Source of the DNA: Streptomyces asoensis
GTDB taxonomy: Bacteria; Actinomycetota; Actinomycetes; Streptomycetales; Streptomycetaceae
Direction of reading: 5' to 3'
NCBI RefSeq assembly: GCF_016860545.1
Contig: NZ_BNEB01000003.1
Location: 1,488,001 to 1,552,000 of the forward strand
DNA length: 64,000 nucleotides
Shown: piece after piece, positions 16,214-24,405 of the stretch
Position numbering within the stretch: position 1 is the first letter of the stretch
Layout of the letters: each line of letters starts with the position of its first letter
Position numbers and translations under genes: made by a program
Notes under the pieces: model-generated
Seen by the model: the letters and a program-made list of their open reading frames with translations, nothing else
Databases searched by the model: none
What the model was told of the DNA's origin: nothing

Positions 16214-16453
16214 CTGGCGTCTTCCTGCGCGGGGGATCCGATGGCCGGCAACGCTAACGACTCGTTCGAAAGACTGTGTGCAGTCTGTGTGACGCTCCTG
16301 CGCGGATCCCTTGAGGGGATGGCGCACACGGCTGCGGACCGGGCGGGGCCGCGCCGCCCGGGGCCGCCGGGGCGGGGTCGACCGCGACGGGCCGCGCGCG
16401 CCGCAGCCCGCCCACCCGTCCATGGATATGAACAGAAAACACGTACGCGACTC

Positions 16454-16482
16454 TTGACGTGCTCAGGCCACACCCCTAGCTT
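16454..16482 (+). promoter_or_regulatory. Promoter of the pectate lyase gene
   Basis: TTGACG (16454-16459), a 17-base spacer and TAGCTT (16477-16482) form a good vegetative-type promoter that places the transcription start inside the adjacent palindrome. Confidence 0.6.
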
Positions 16483-16486
16483 CCGG

Positions 16487-16502
16487 GAGAAAGCGCTTTC
16501 TC
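16487..16502. promoter_or_regulatory. Perfect 16-bp palindromic operator (LacI-family type)
   Basis: GAGAAAGCGCTTTCTC is fully self-complementary with a central GCGC, as in LacI/GalR-family operators that control sugar-degradation genes. It begins 4 bases after the -10 box and covers the expected transcription start, the position expected for repression. No LacI-type gene is present in the window. Confidence 0.65.
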
Positions 16503-16573
16503 GCACCGTGTGCGTCGGCGCTCTCTGGTTCGGCCGACCCGCACTCGTCCCGTTCCGTTCCTGGAGATGACCC

Positions 16574-18157
16574 ATGCAGCTCAGATCCGTCACGGCCTGC
16601 GTCAGCCTGGTGGCCGGCGCCCTCGTCGCCCTGTCCGGCCCCACGGCGCAGGCCGCCACGACCACCCGCTACGAGGCCGAATCCTCCCCCGCGGTCTGCA
16701 CCGGCACCATCGACTCCGACTGGACGGGCTACTCCGGCAGCGGATTCTGCAACGGCACCAACTCCACCGGCGGCTATGCCCAGTTCACCGTGAACGCGGC
16801 CACGGCGGGGACGGCCACGCTGAACGTGCGCTTCGCCAACGGCACCGCCGCCGCCCGCGCGGCCTCGCTCGTCGTCAACGGCACGACGGTGCAGACGCCG
16901 TCCTTCGAGGCCACGGGCGCCTGGTCGACCTGGGTGACCAAGGCCCTCACCGTCACGCTGAACGCGGGCGCCAACACCGTCCGGCTCAACCCCACCGGCG
17001 CCGTGGGTCTGCCCAACGTCGACTACCTGGAGGCGACCACGGCCGACGGCACCACGCCTCCGTCGGGCGGCGCGATCTACGTGGCACCGGGCGGCACCGA
17101 CGCGGCGGCCGGGACGCAGTCCGCCCCGACCACCCTCACCTCTGCGATCAGCCGTGTCACCGCGGGCGGCACGATCTATCTGCGCGGCGGGACGTACACC
17201 CCCTCCTCGACGGTCACCGTCCCCGCGACCGCGAGCGGCACGGCGTCCGCGCTCACCACCCTGTCCGCCTATCCGGGCGAGACCCCCGTGCTCAACTTCT
17301 CGGCGCAGAGCGAGAGTTCCTCGAACCGGGGGCTCCAGCTGTTCGCCTCGTACTGGCACGTGTACGGCCTCGTCGTGGAGCACGCGGGGGACAACGGGAT
17401 CTACGTCGGCGGCAGCGACAACGTCGTCGAGCGGACCGTCACCCGCTACAACCGTGACACCGGGCTCCAGCTCGGGCGGATCGCCTCCACCACCCCCGCC
17501 GCCCAGTGGCCGGCCCGCAACCTCATCCTGAGCGCGGAGTCGCACGACAACGCCGACTCCGACGGCGAGGACGCCGACGGCTTCGCCGCGAAGCTCACCA
17601 CCGGAACCGGGAACGTCTTCCGCTACGCCGTCTCGCACAACAACATCGACGACGGCTGGGACCTCTACACCAAGACGGACACCGGCGCCATCGGCCCGGT
17701 GACCATCGAGGACTCCCTCTCCTACGGCAACGGCACCCTCTCCGACGGCACCGTGAACTCCAACGGCGACCGCAACGGCTACAAGCTCGGCGGCGACGAC
17801 ATCGCCGTCAACCACGTCGTACGGCGCAGCATCGCCTACCGCAACGGTCATCACGGGTTCACGTACAACAGCAACCCGGGCTCCATGGCCGTGTCGAACA
17901 ACCTCAGCATCGACAACGCCGAGCGCAACTACTCGTGGGACGCGGGGACGTCGGTGTTCCGCACCAACACGTCCTGCCGGTACGGCGTCAGCGGCTCCAA
18001 CGACAAGACCGTCGGTGACGCCGACAGCAGCAACCAGTTCTGGACCGGCGCCAACGGTTCGCGCTGCGCCTCCTCCTACGGCGGCGCGCTCGCCTGGTCC
18101 TTCGCCCCGAACGGCCAGCTGGTGGTGACGCTGGGCGGCAGCCGCGTGACGCTGTAG
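16574..18157 (+). CDS. Secreted pectate lyase-like enzyme with N-terminal CBM35-type module
   Basis: A 527-residue exported protein with a signal peptide (cleavage likely after AQAA, near residue 29). Residues ~30-165 form a CBM35/CBM6-like carbohydrate-binding module (YEAESS..., GGYAQFTV, NVDYLEAT). The rest is a right-handed parallel beta-helix (YVAPGGTDAAAGTQSAPTTL, then repeats around SHDNADSDGEDADGFAAK and NGYKLGGDD). The Asp-rich DSDGEDADGFAAKL segment resembles the calcium site of PL9 pectate lyases, so pectin/homogalacturonan cleavage is the best guess. Start ATG 16574 has GGAG 9 bases upstream. Regulation is probably by a sugar-responsive repressor at the palindrome just upstream. 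Confidence 0.85.
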   Translation: MQLRSVTACVSLVAGALVALSGPTAQAATTTRYEAESSPAVCTGTIDSDWTGYSGSGFCNGTNSTGGYAQFTVNAATAGTATLNVRFANGTAAARAASLVVNGTTVQTPSFEATGAWSTWVTKALTVTLNAGANTVRLNPTGAVGLPNVDYLEATTADGTTPPSGGAIYVAPGGTDAAAGTQSAPTTLTSAISRVTAGGTIYLRGGTYTPSSTVTVPATASGTASALTTLSAYPGETPVLNFSAQSESSSNRGLQLFASYWHVYGLVVEHAGDNGIYVGGSDNVVERTVTRYNRDTGLQLGRIASTTPAAQWPARNLILSAESHDNADSDGEDADGFAAKLTTGTGNVFRYAVSHNNIDDGWDLYTKTDTGAIGPVTIEDSLSYGNGTLSDGTVNSNGDRNGYKLGGDDIAVNHVVRRSIAYRNGHHGFTYNSNPGSMAVSNNLSIDNAERNYSWDAGTSVFRTNTSCRYGVSGSNDKTVGDADSSNQFWTGANGSRCASSYGGALAWSFAPNGQLVVTLGGSRVTL

Positions 18158-18170
18158 CGGCCCGCACGGT

Positions 18171-18201
18171 ACGGGTACGGGGGTCTCGCTCCCGTACCCG
18201 T
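18171..18201. terminator. Bidirectional terminator hairpin
   Basis: ACGGGTACGGG and CCCGTACCCGT form an 11-bp perfect stem with a 9-base loop between the stop codons of the converging pectate lyase and PPOX-type genes. Confidence 0.75.
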
Positions 18202-18223
18202 GAGGCCGTTGTGCGGGGGCGGG

Positions 18224-18682
18224 TCAGCCGTCGATGTCGAGCGCCGTCCCGTACAGCCGGTCCACCTTCAGCCGGACGACCACCCGGCGCTCGGCGACCA
18301 GCTGTTCCAGGAACTCCGCCTCGTCCCGCGGCCGTGCGTCCGCCGGGATCATCCCGAGCAGCTCGCGCCCGACGGCGTCACCGGGAACCGTCGTGACCTC
18401 GGAGATCTCGGCCTCGCCCTCGGCGACGGCGAACGACCACACGTCGCCGCCCGGTACGTGCAGGGCAGCGTGCGGGTCGCGTCGCAGCTGACGGACCTTG
18501 ATGCGGTCGGCCGTCGTGGAGAACCGCACGACGCGGGCGCCGGCGTCCCAGCTGTAGGCCATGGTGGTCAGGTGCGGGTGGCCCGTGCTCCTGACCGTGG
18601 CGAGGGTGCCGAACCGCTGTCGGCCGAGCAGCTCGGACAGGGCTTCGTCGGACAGCGTGCGGGGTGTGGGGCGTGACGTCAT
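18224..18682 (-). CDS. PPOX-class (pyridoxamine oxidase-fold) F420/flavin-dependent enzyme
   Basis: A 152-residue protein with the split-barrel flavin-binding fold: RFGTLATVRSTGHPHLTTMAY (strand-turn binding the cofactor), FSTTADRIKVRQLRRDPHAAL and SFAVAEGEAEI. These patterns match the Rv1155/Rv2991-like group of PPOX-class enzymes, which in actinomycetes often use coenzyme F420; substrate unknown. Start ATG 18680-18682. It is 37 bases downstream of the TetR gene on the same strand, so the two may be co-transcribed. Confidence 0.85.
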   Translation of the reverse strand: MTSRPTPRTLSDEALSELLGRQRFGTLATVRSTGHPHLTTMAYSWDAGARVVRFSTTADRIKVRQLRRDPHAALHVPGGDVWSFAVAEGEAEISEVTTVPGDAVGRELLGMIPADARPRDEAEFLEQLVAERRVVVRLKVDRLYGTALDIDG

Positions 18683-18719
18683 GATCTGGGCAACTCCCTT
18701 GGCCCGGAAGGTATTTCCC

Positions 18720-19400
18720 TCAGGCGTCCGCGGTACCGGTCAGGGACTCCAGTTCCGCCGCGAAGAGCCGCGCGGGGTCGAAGCCCATGCCGGTGAAGTG
18801 GCCCGCGAGTTCGAGGGACAGGACCCCGTGCAGCCGGGTCCAGCAGGTGAGGGCGCGCCCGAGGGCGGCGGGTGACGCGGGGCGGCCGTCCGTCCACCGC
18901 TCGCCGAGGCCTTCGAGGTGGGCGGCGAGCGGGGTGTCCGGCCCCCCGGAGGGCGGACCGGCGCAGGTGTCGAGCAGCGCCGTCATGATCTCGGACGCGA
19001 TCGCGGTGATGTCGTCGGGCGCGTGGTAGCCGGGGACGGGCGTGCCGTAGACGAGGAAGTACCGCTGGGGGTCCTCGAGGGCCCAGTCGCGCAGGACGTG
19101 CGCCAGTCCGGACAGGCCCGCGCCGGCGTCCGCCGCGGCGCGGAAGGCGTCGGCCAGGCTCCGGTACCCGTCCCGGACGAGCTCGGTGATCAGTTCGTCG
19201 CGGCCGGCGAAGTACCGGTACAGCGCGGGGCCGCTCATCCCCATCTGCTTGGCGATCGCGTTGAGGGAGAGCGCGGAGGCCCCCGCCGTGGCGATCTGCT
19301 CCCACGCGCGTTCCTTCACCTCGGCGCGTACCTGGGCGCGGTAGCGCTCGCGCGGGGTCGTGGTGCCCGTGTCCGCCATGGCCTGCCGCCACCTCTCCAT
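18720..19400 (-). CDS. TetR family transcriptional regulator
   Basis: A 226-residue regulator with an N-terminal TetR helix-turn-helix (TAGASALSLNAIAKQMGMSG then PALYRYFAGRDELITELV) and a C-terminal ligand domain of the type with GVLSLELAGHFTGMGFDPA. The ATG at 19400 is used here; the second ATG at 19379 (MADTGTTTPRERY) is an equally possible start and neither has a strong ribosome-binding site. It faces the oxidoreductase gene across about 100 bases that hold a promoter overlapped by a TetR-type palindrome, so it probably represses the oxidoreductase gene. Confidence 0.92.
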   Translation of the reverse strand: MERWRQAMADTGTTTPRERYRAQVRAEVKERAWEQIATAGASALSLNAIAKQMGMSGPALYRYFAGRDELITELVRDGYRSLADAFRAAADAGAGLSGLAHVLRDWALEDPQRYFLVYGTPVPGYHAPDDITAIASEIMTALLDTCAGPPSGGPDTPLAAHLEGLGERWTDGRPASPAALGRALTCWTRLHGVLSLELAGHFTGMGFDPARLFAAELESLTGTADA

Positions 19401-19430
19401 CGCTTTGGTTAGAGGCTATCACGAACGCTA

Positions 19431-19468
19431 TTGACACTTCCTTTCGTGTTGCGTTACAACTTCTAACG
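19431..19468 (+). promoter_or_regulatory. Oxidoreductase promoter with overlapping TetR-type operator
   Basis: TTGACA (19431-19436) is a perfect -35 and TACAAC (19455-19460, spacer 18) a usable -10. CGTTACAACTTCTAACG (19452-19468) is a 17-base palindrome with one mismatched pair; it covers the -10 and is the length and shape expected of a TetR operator. Confidence 0.65.
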
Positions 19469-19503
19469 AAGGCGAACGCCGATAACGCTCACTGGAGGTC
19501 GTC

Positions 19504-20535
19504 ATGAACGCCGAAGGACTCGTCGAGGTCGTCCTGCCGGGCAAGGTCGAGCCCGAGGGGCTCCGGTTCCGGCACGGAACCGTCCCGGCCCCCGGCCCCG
19601 GGCAGGTGCTGGTCCGCATGGAGGCGACCGGGGTCTCCTTCGCCGAGCAGCAGATGCGCCGCGGCCGCTACTACGACCAGCCGCCGTTCCCCTTCGTGCC
19701 CGGTTACGACCTGGTCGGCACCGTCCTGACCACCGGCGAGGGCGTCGGACAGGGCCTGGCCGGCACCCGGGTGGCCGCCCTGGTGAAGACCGGCGGCTGG
19801 GCCAGCCATGTGCTCGTGGACGCAGCCGACGTGGTGCCCGTGCCCGCCGGGGTCGATGCGGCGGAGGCGGAGACCCTCGTGGTCAACGGCATCACCGCCT
19901 GGCAGATGCTGCACCGCAAGGCACGGGTCCGCGCGGGCGGGACCGTCGTCGTGCACGGCGCCAACGGCGGGGTCGGCTCGGTCCTGGTCCAGCTGGCGCG
20001 GGCGGCGGGCATGCGGGTGATCGGCACGGCGTCCGCCCGTCACCACGACGCCCTGCGGGAGCAGGGGGTCGTCCCCGTCGACTACCGCACCGGCGACCTG
20101 GCCGCCCGGCTCCGCGCGCTCGTCCCCGGCGGAGCGGACGCCGTCTTCGACCACGTCGGCGGCCGGGGCATCGTCGACTCCTGGCGTCTGCTCGCCCCCG
20201 GCGGCACGCTCGTCTCGTACGGCACCGCCTCCACCCGCGACGACGAGGGGTCCAAGCAGTGGCCGGTGCTGAAGCTGCTCGGCCGGCTGTGGCTGTGGAA
20301 CGCGCTGCCCAACCGCCGCCGCGCCTACTTCTTCAACGTCTGGGCCGGCCGCGCCTTCGCCAGGAACCGCTTCCGGTCCCGCCTGCGGGCGGACCTCACC
20401 CAGCTGTTCGCGGCCCTCCAGCGCGGTGACGTGACTGCGCGCATCGCCGCCCGGCTCCCGTTGGCGCAGGTCGCCGAGGCCCTGCGCCTCGCCGAGTCGG
20501 GAACGGTCGCCGGCAAGGTCGTCCTCCACCCGTGA
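19504..20535 (+). CDS. Medium-chain dehydrogenase/reductase (quinone oxidoreductase type)
   Basis: A 343-residue NAD(P)-dependent enzyme of the zinc-free quinone oxidoreductase/enoyl reductase group. It has a GroES-like N-terminal domain (PAPGPGQVLVRMEATGVSFA, PFVPGYDLVGTV) and a Rossmann domain with GANGGVGSVLVQLARAAGM followed by DAVFDHVGG. The zinc ligands of alcohol dehydrogenases are absent. Start ATG 19504 follows GGAGG. The divergent TetR gene and operator suggest induction by a small, perhaps reactive, compound; the substrate cannot be read from sequence. Confidence 0.92.
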   Translation: MNAEGLVEVVLPGKVEPEGLRFRHGTVPAPGPGQVLVRMEATGVSFAEQQMRRGRYYDQPPFPFVPGYDLVGTVLTTGEGVGQGLAGTRVAALVKTGGWASHVLVDAADVVPVPAGVDAAEAETLVVNGITAWQMLHRKARVRAGGTVVVHGANGGVGSVLVQLARAAGMRVIGTASARHHDALREQGVVPVDYRTGDLAARLRALVPGGADAVFDHVGGRGIVDSWRLLAPGGTLVSYGTASTRDDEGSKQWPVLKLLGRLWLWNALPNRRRAYFFNVWAGRAFARNRFRSRLRADLTQLFAALQRGDVTARIAARLPLAQVAEALRLAESGTVAGKVVLHP

Positions 20536-20655
20536 CCCGTGACCGACGACCGGAGCCACGTGCGAACCTGCCTGCCGGGCCTCGACCGGGGCCGGTGGGG
20601 CGAGTGTGGCGCAGGTCACGGGAAGTCGGTGCGGGGTGCCGGACAGCTCATCGAC

Positions 20656-21351
20656 GTGAGCACACATATCCGTTCCCGGGTAAGGGCCGGGGAGTCGAGC
20701 GCGTTCGCGGAGTTGTTCGACGACCACTCCCGCGCCGTCTACAACCACGCCTTCCGGCTGACCGCCGACTGGTCGACCGCCGAGGACGTCATGGCCGCCA
20801 CCTTCATGGAGGCCTGGCGGCTGCGCGACCGGGTCGACCCCGAAGGCGGCTCCCTGCGGCCCTGGCTGCTGGGCATCGCGACCAACACCGCCCGCAACCA
20901 GTACCGCAGCAACCGGCGCTACCGGGCGGCGGCGGGCGCCGCGGCCGCGGCCGAGCTGTCCGTGCCCGACCACGCCGACGAGGTCGCCGACCGGGTCGAC
21001 GGCCGGCGGCGGCTCGCGAGCGCCCTCACCGCCCTCGCCACCCTGCGCAGACCCGAACGCGAGGTCGTGGCGCTCTGTCTGGGAGAGGGGCTGGACTACG
21101 AGTCAGCCGCCGAGGCCCTCGGTGTCCCGGTCGGCACCGTCGCCTCCCGGCTGTCCCGGGCGCGCAGGAAACTGCGCACGCTCGCCGGGGCCGAGGAAGC
21201 CCGCCGCCCGGCGTCCGGCCCGGCGCCGGACCCGGCCGCCGGACCCGTTTCCGGAAAAGTTCGCGGAAACCGGGAAGGCGGCCGCACCGGCCGACAGACA
21301 AGAGGTGATCACACACACGTGGTCCGGCCCGCGCAGGGAGGAAACCGATGA
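20656..21351 (+). CDS. ECF RNA polymerase sigma factor
   Basis: A 231-residue ECF sigma factor. Region 2 is AFAELFDDHSRAVYNHAFRL with WSTAEDVMAATFMEAWRLRD and RPWLLGIATNTARNQYR; region 4 is RPEREVVALCLGEGLDYESA with VPVGTVASRLSRARRKL. A ~50-residue low-complexity tail follows. Start GTG 20656 is chosen because it begins the conserved domain; GGACAG lies about 9 bases upstream. Its stop overlaps the next gene by four bases (ATGA), so the two are translationally coupled. The partner membrane protein is likely its regulator. Confidence 0.93.
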   Translation: MSTHIRSRVRAGESSAFAELFDDHSRAVYNHAFRLTADWSTAEDVMAATFMEAWRLRDRVDPEGGSLRPWLLGIATNTARNQYRSNRRYRAAAGAAAAAELSVPDHADEVADRVDGRRRLASALTALATLRRPEREVVALCLGEGLDYESAAEALGVPVGTVASRLSRARRKLRTLAGAEEARRPASGPAPDPAAGPVSGKVRGNREGGRTGRQTRGDHTHVVRPAQGGNR

Positions 21352-22451
21352 ACGCGAACATGTCCCGGCAGAGTCCGGCCGAGGGCGAGGAGAGCGCACA
21401 GCTCTTCGCCCGGACGGCGCGTGACCTGCCGACGGGTCGTCACCAGTTCCACAAGGAGCGTCTGATGGCCCAGATCCACGCAGCCCGACAGGAAGAGCGC
21501 ACGGCGGCCGCCGCCCCCGGCAGGACCCGGCGGGCGTGGCCGCGGCTGCCCCGCCCGGCGGTCGCCCTGCCCGCGCTGGCCGCCGCCCTCGCCGGAGTGG
21601 TCGTCGCCGTGGTGTCCACGTCCGGCGGCGGCGGGGTCGAGGACGGCGGTGTCGCCACCGGACCGGCCCTGACCACGACGCTCGGCGCGGCCACCACCAA
21701 GGGGGTGCCGCAGTTGCTCGACCAGATCTCGCTGGCGGCCGCCTCGGTGACCCACCCGGCCGTCGGACCCGGCCAGTACGTGTACATCGAGTCCAAGGCG
21801 GCCGACACCTTCCTGAAGACCGTCGGCGACAAGACCAGCCTGGCCGGCCACGCCCTGCACACCCGTCAGGTGTGGAACTCCGCGGACGGCACCAAGGGCT
21901 GGCTGATCGACCCCGCCGTCAACGACAGCCCCGAGGGCGAGACGCTGAGCCTTCCCGACGAGCTGGGCAACACGCCGAAGGCGCACCTCGGCGCCCCGTC
22001 GTACGACTACCTGACCAAGCTGCCCACCGACCCCGACCAGCTGCTCGCCAAGATCTACAAGGAGACCGCGGGGCAGGGGAACACCCCGGACCAGCAGGCC
22101 TTCACCACCATCGGTGACCTGCTCACCGAGAGCTACCCGCCGGCGGAGCTGTACTCGGCGCTGTTCCGGACCGCGGCGAAGATCCCGGGCGTCGTGGTCG
22201 TCGACGACGCCGTGGACGCGGTCGGCCGGCACGGCGTGGCGGTGGCCCGGCTGGACGAGACCAGCGGTCAGCGCGAGGAGTGGATCTTCGACTCCAGGAC
22301 CCATGTCTTCCTCGGCGAGCGCTCGGTGCAGGTCGAGCGGCTGAGCGGGACGGACGGCCTGATCAAGCCGGGCACGGTCACCTACACCAACGCGATCCTG
22401 AAGCGCGCGATCGTCGACGGCATCAAGCAGACCCCGTCGCAGTCCGGCTGA
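21348..22451 (+). CDS. CU044_5270-type membrane protein, probable partner of the ECF sigma factor
   Basis: A 367-residue protein with a cytoplasmic N-terminus (RDLPTGRHQFHKERLMAQI), a single transmembrane helix around residues 70-90 (VALPALAAALAGVVVAVV) and a large outside domain with QYVYIESKA and GWLIDP-type segments. This is the layout of the actinobacterial family labelled CU044_5270, which nearly always lies directly after an ECF sigma gene. No ZAS zinc motif is visible, so a classic anti-sigma role is inferred from context. It converges with a second sigma/partner pair on the other strand. Confidence 0.85.
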   Translation: MNANMSRQSPAEGEESAQLFARTARDLPTGRHQFHKERLMAQIHAARQEERTAAAAPGRTRRAWPRLPRPAVALPALAAALAGVVVAVVSTSGGGGVEDGGVATGPALTTTLGAATTKGVPQLLDQISLAAASVTHPAVGPGQYVYIESKAADTFLKTVGDKTSLAGHALHTRQVWNSADGTKGWLIDPAVNDSPEGETLSLPDELGNTPKAHLGAPSYDYLTKLPTDPDQLLAKIYKETAGQGNTPDQQAFTTIGDLLTESYPPAELYSALFRTAAKIPGVVVVDDAVDAVGRHGVAVARLDETSGQREEWIFDSRTHVFLGERSVQVERLSGTDGLIKPGTVTYTNAILKRAIVDGIKQTPSQSG

Positions 22452-22541
22452 CCCGCCCCGGGGCGTTTGCCCGGCGGCCCTGCCCGGGGGCGGAACGGGT
22501 CCGCGCCCCGGGTCCGCCCGGCGACCCGGCCGGCCGGGCGG

Positions 22542-23765
22542 CTACCGTGCGCCGGTCGGCTGCCCGGTCGGCTGCCCGGTCGGCTGCCCGGTCGGCTGGT
22601 CGTCGGTCCACTTCGCCTCGACGGTGACGGTGTAGTCGACCGGCGTCCCCGCCGTGATGCCCGCCGCCGCGGCGGCCGCGGACGGCTTCACCACCGTGCG
22701 CCGCTCGGCCAGCAGGGCGCCGGTGCCGGGGTCGACGATCAGCTCGGGGCGGACGGACCCGTAGTCGGGCGTGCCGGTCGCGGGCAGTGCGAACCCGGCG
22801 CCCTTGCGGCCCGTCGGGTCGGTGACCTCACCCAGCGAGACGATGCCCGGCAGGTCCGCGATGACGCGGTAGGCGGCGGCCCGGACGTCGTCCCCGACCG
22901 GCAGGCGGATCAGGTTCGCCGCCTGCTGCCAGGTCCACTCGGTGCGGTCGGAGGTCTCGCCGTCGCGGTCCTGCGCGTGGAGGTCCGCCAGGACGCGCTT
23001 CAACTTCGCGGGATCGCCCGGGAGTTCGCGCAGGTCCGCGTAGGTGACGTTGCGGGCGCCGAGGGCGGCGATCCGGTCGCCGCTGCTGATCGTGGCCGTC
23101 GTCGGCGTGTTCTCGCGCGCCGTCTCGATGCGCACGCCGAGCCGTCCGCCCGACGGGCCCGTGGCGAGTGTCAGTTCCTTCGGGGATCCGGCCGCCTCCC
23201 AGCGCTGCCGGTCACGCGCGGTGCGGGGCTGGGTGGAGGCGTCGATACCGGAGACCCACACGCTCCGCGCGCCGGACTTCACGCCGTAGGAGTACCGCTG
23301 TGTCTCGGCCGTGACGACCGAGATGCCCGGGACGGGCTCGGCGATCACCCCGACCGAGGCCGATCGCGTGGTGACCTGCCAGTACGCGCCTGCGTTCGCC
23401 GTGCGGTCGAGCCGGGCCGCGACGGTCAGCAGCGCGAGGCGCCCGTCCGCCGGGGTCCCGGCGGGGGCTCCGGTGGCCGAGGGCCCGGCGCTCGTCCGGG
23501 TCCCCTCGGAGCCCGAGGTGCCCTCGGCCAGCGTGCCGACGACGACCGCCGCCGCCACCGCCGTCGCCGCGACGGGCAGCACCCAGCGCCGGCCGAACAC
23601 CGGCGGACCGGAGGCCGCGCGGGTCCCGCGGGTCTCACGGGGCCCGGACATGATGGTGAGCAGGTCGTCGCGGGCTCGGTCGGAACCGGCCAGCCGGGCC
23701 GGGTCCAGCTCCTCGGGTCGTGCCTTGGCCAGGGTCTCCATGACATCGGGCCGCTTGCGTGCCAT
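22542..23765 (-). CDS. CU044_5270-type membrane protein, partner of the leftward ECF sigma factor
   Basis: A 407-residue protein. The cytoplasmic part (MARKRPDVMETLAKARPEEL, then ARDDLLTIMS) precedes one transmembrane helix (WVLPVAATAVAAAVVVGTL, near residues 60-80) and a large outside domain (AYWQVTTRSASVG, WTWQQAANLIRLPVGDDVRA, YTVTVEAKWTDDQ). It ends in four PTGQ-like repeats. The family is the same as at 21348 although similarity is modest. The start is one base after the sigma factor stop, so the two form an operon. It probably senses something at the cell surface and holds or releases the sigma factor. Confidence 0.84.
   Translation of the reverse strand: MARKRPDVMETLAKARPEELDPARLAGSDRARDDLLTIMSGPRETRGTRAASGPPVFGRRWVLPVAATAVAAAVVVGTLAEGTSGSEGTRTSAGPSATGAPAGTPADGRLALLTVAARLDRTANAGAYWQVTTRSASVGVIAEPVPGISVVTAETQRYSYGVKSGARSVWVSGIDASTQPRTARDRQRWEAAGSPKELTLATGPSGGRLGVRIETARENTPTTATISSGDRIAALGARNVTYADLRELPGDPAKLKRVLADLHAQDRDGETSDRTEWTWQQAANLIRLPVGDDVRAAAYRVIADLPGIVSLGEVTDPTGRKGAGFALPATGTPDYGSVRPELIVDPGTGALLAERRTVVKPSAAAAAAGITAGTPVDYTVTVEAKWTDDQPTGQPTGQPTGQPTGAR
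22552..22599 (-). repeat. 12-bp coding tandem repeat, 4 copies
   Basis: The unit CCGGTCGGCTGC (plus strand) repeats four times and encodes the C-terminal (P-T-G-Q)n tail of the CU044_5270-type protein; the last copy is slightly changed. Confidence 0.8.
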
Positions 23766-23766
23766 G

Positions 23767-24315
23767 TCAGTGCTCCTTCACAGTCGCGGTCACTGTCGGA
23801 CGGGTGTCGTGAGAGAGCCCGGCCGCCACCGCGTCGACGGCACGTTCCAGCCGTCGTCTGGCCCGGTGCAACCGGACCGAGAAGGTGGCGGTGGAGCATC
23901 CGAGGACGTGCGCGGCCTGCTTCGGGCCGAGGCCGTTCCAGGCCACCAGGGTCAGCAGTTCGCGATCGGCGGCCGACAGTCCGGCCAGCGCCTGGAGCGC
24001 CGCCGCCCGCTCGGTCACGTCCGAGGCCACGTCGTCCACCCGGGCCCCCGAGGTGACGAGGCGCTGTGCCTCCTCGACGGCCAGCGCGTACTGTCTGCCG
24101 TCACGGCGCCGCAGTTCACGCGTCAGGTTGCGGGCGACCCGCAGCAGCCACGGCAGCGGCGGCGCGGGCACGTCCCGCATCCTGCGCCAGGCGATCGTGA
24201 AGGTCTCGCTGGTGATGTCCTCACCGACCTGCCGGCCCACCAGGCTCGAGGCATAGGCGAGCACCCGTGGCTGGCACTCCTCGTACACGTCACGGAAACG
24301 TTGGACGTCGCTCAC
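23767..24315 (-). CDS. ECF RNA polymerase sigma factor
   Basis: A 182-residue ECF sigma factor: region 2 has FRDVYEECQPRVLAYASSLV with VGEDITSETFTIAWRRMRDV and LPWLLRVARNLTREL; region 4 has SAADRELLTLVAWNGLGPKQ and STATFSVRLHRARRRLERAV. Start GTG 24313-24315 is preferred over upstream ATGs because GGAGAGGG lies 4-6 bases before it and VSDVQRFRDVY is the natural beginning. It is operonic with the CU044_5270-type gene. The promoter region on the minus strand includes AAGAAGTCGCGG, a possible ECF-type -35 that resembles GGGAAGTCGG upstream of the rightward sigma gene. Confidence 0.93.
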   Translation of the reverse strand: MSDVQRFRDVYEECQPRVLAYASSLVGRQVGEDITSETFTIAWRRMRDVPAPPLPWLLRVARNLTRELRRRDGRQYALAVEEAQRLVTSGARVDDVASDVTERAAALQALAGLSAADRELLTLVAWNGLGPKQAAHVLGCSTATFSVRLHRARRRLERAVDAVAAGLSHDTRPTVTATVKEH

Positions 24316-24405
24316 GCACCCTCTCCTCATCTCGGCTCTCTCACCTGGCAATGGCCGGGAGCCGCGACTTCTTACAGGGGAGGGGAGAAGTTGTTCCCCG
24401 ACGCG

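Noticed and set aside
22542..22600. The 12-bp repeats as an intergenic terminator array
   Set aside because: They are in frame inside the CU044_5270-type gene and end at its stop codon, so they are coding.
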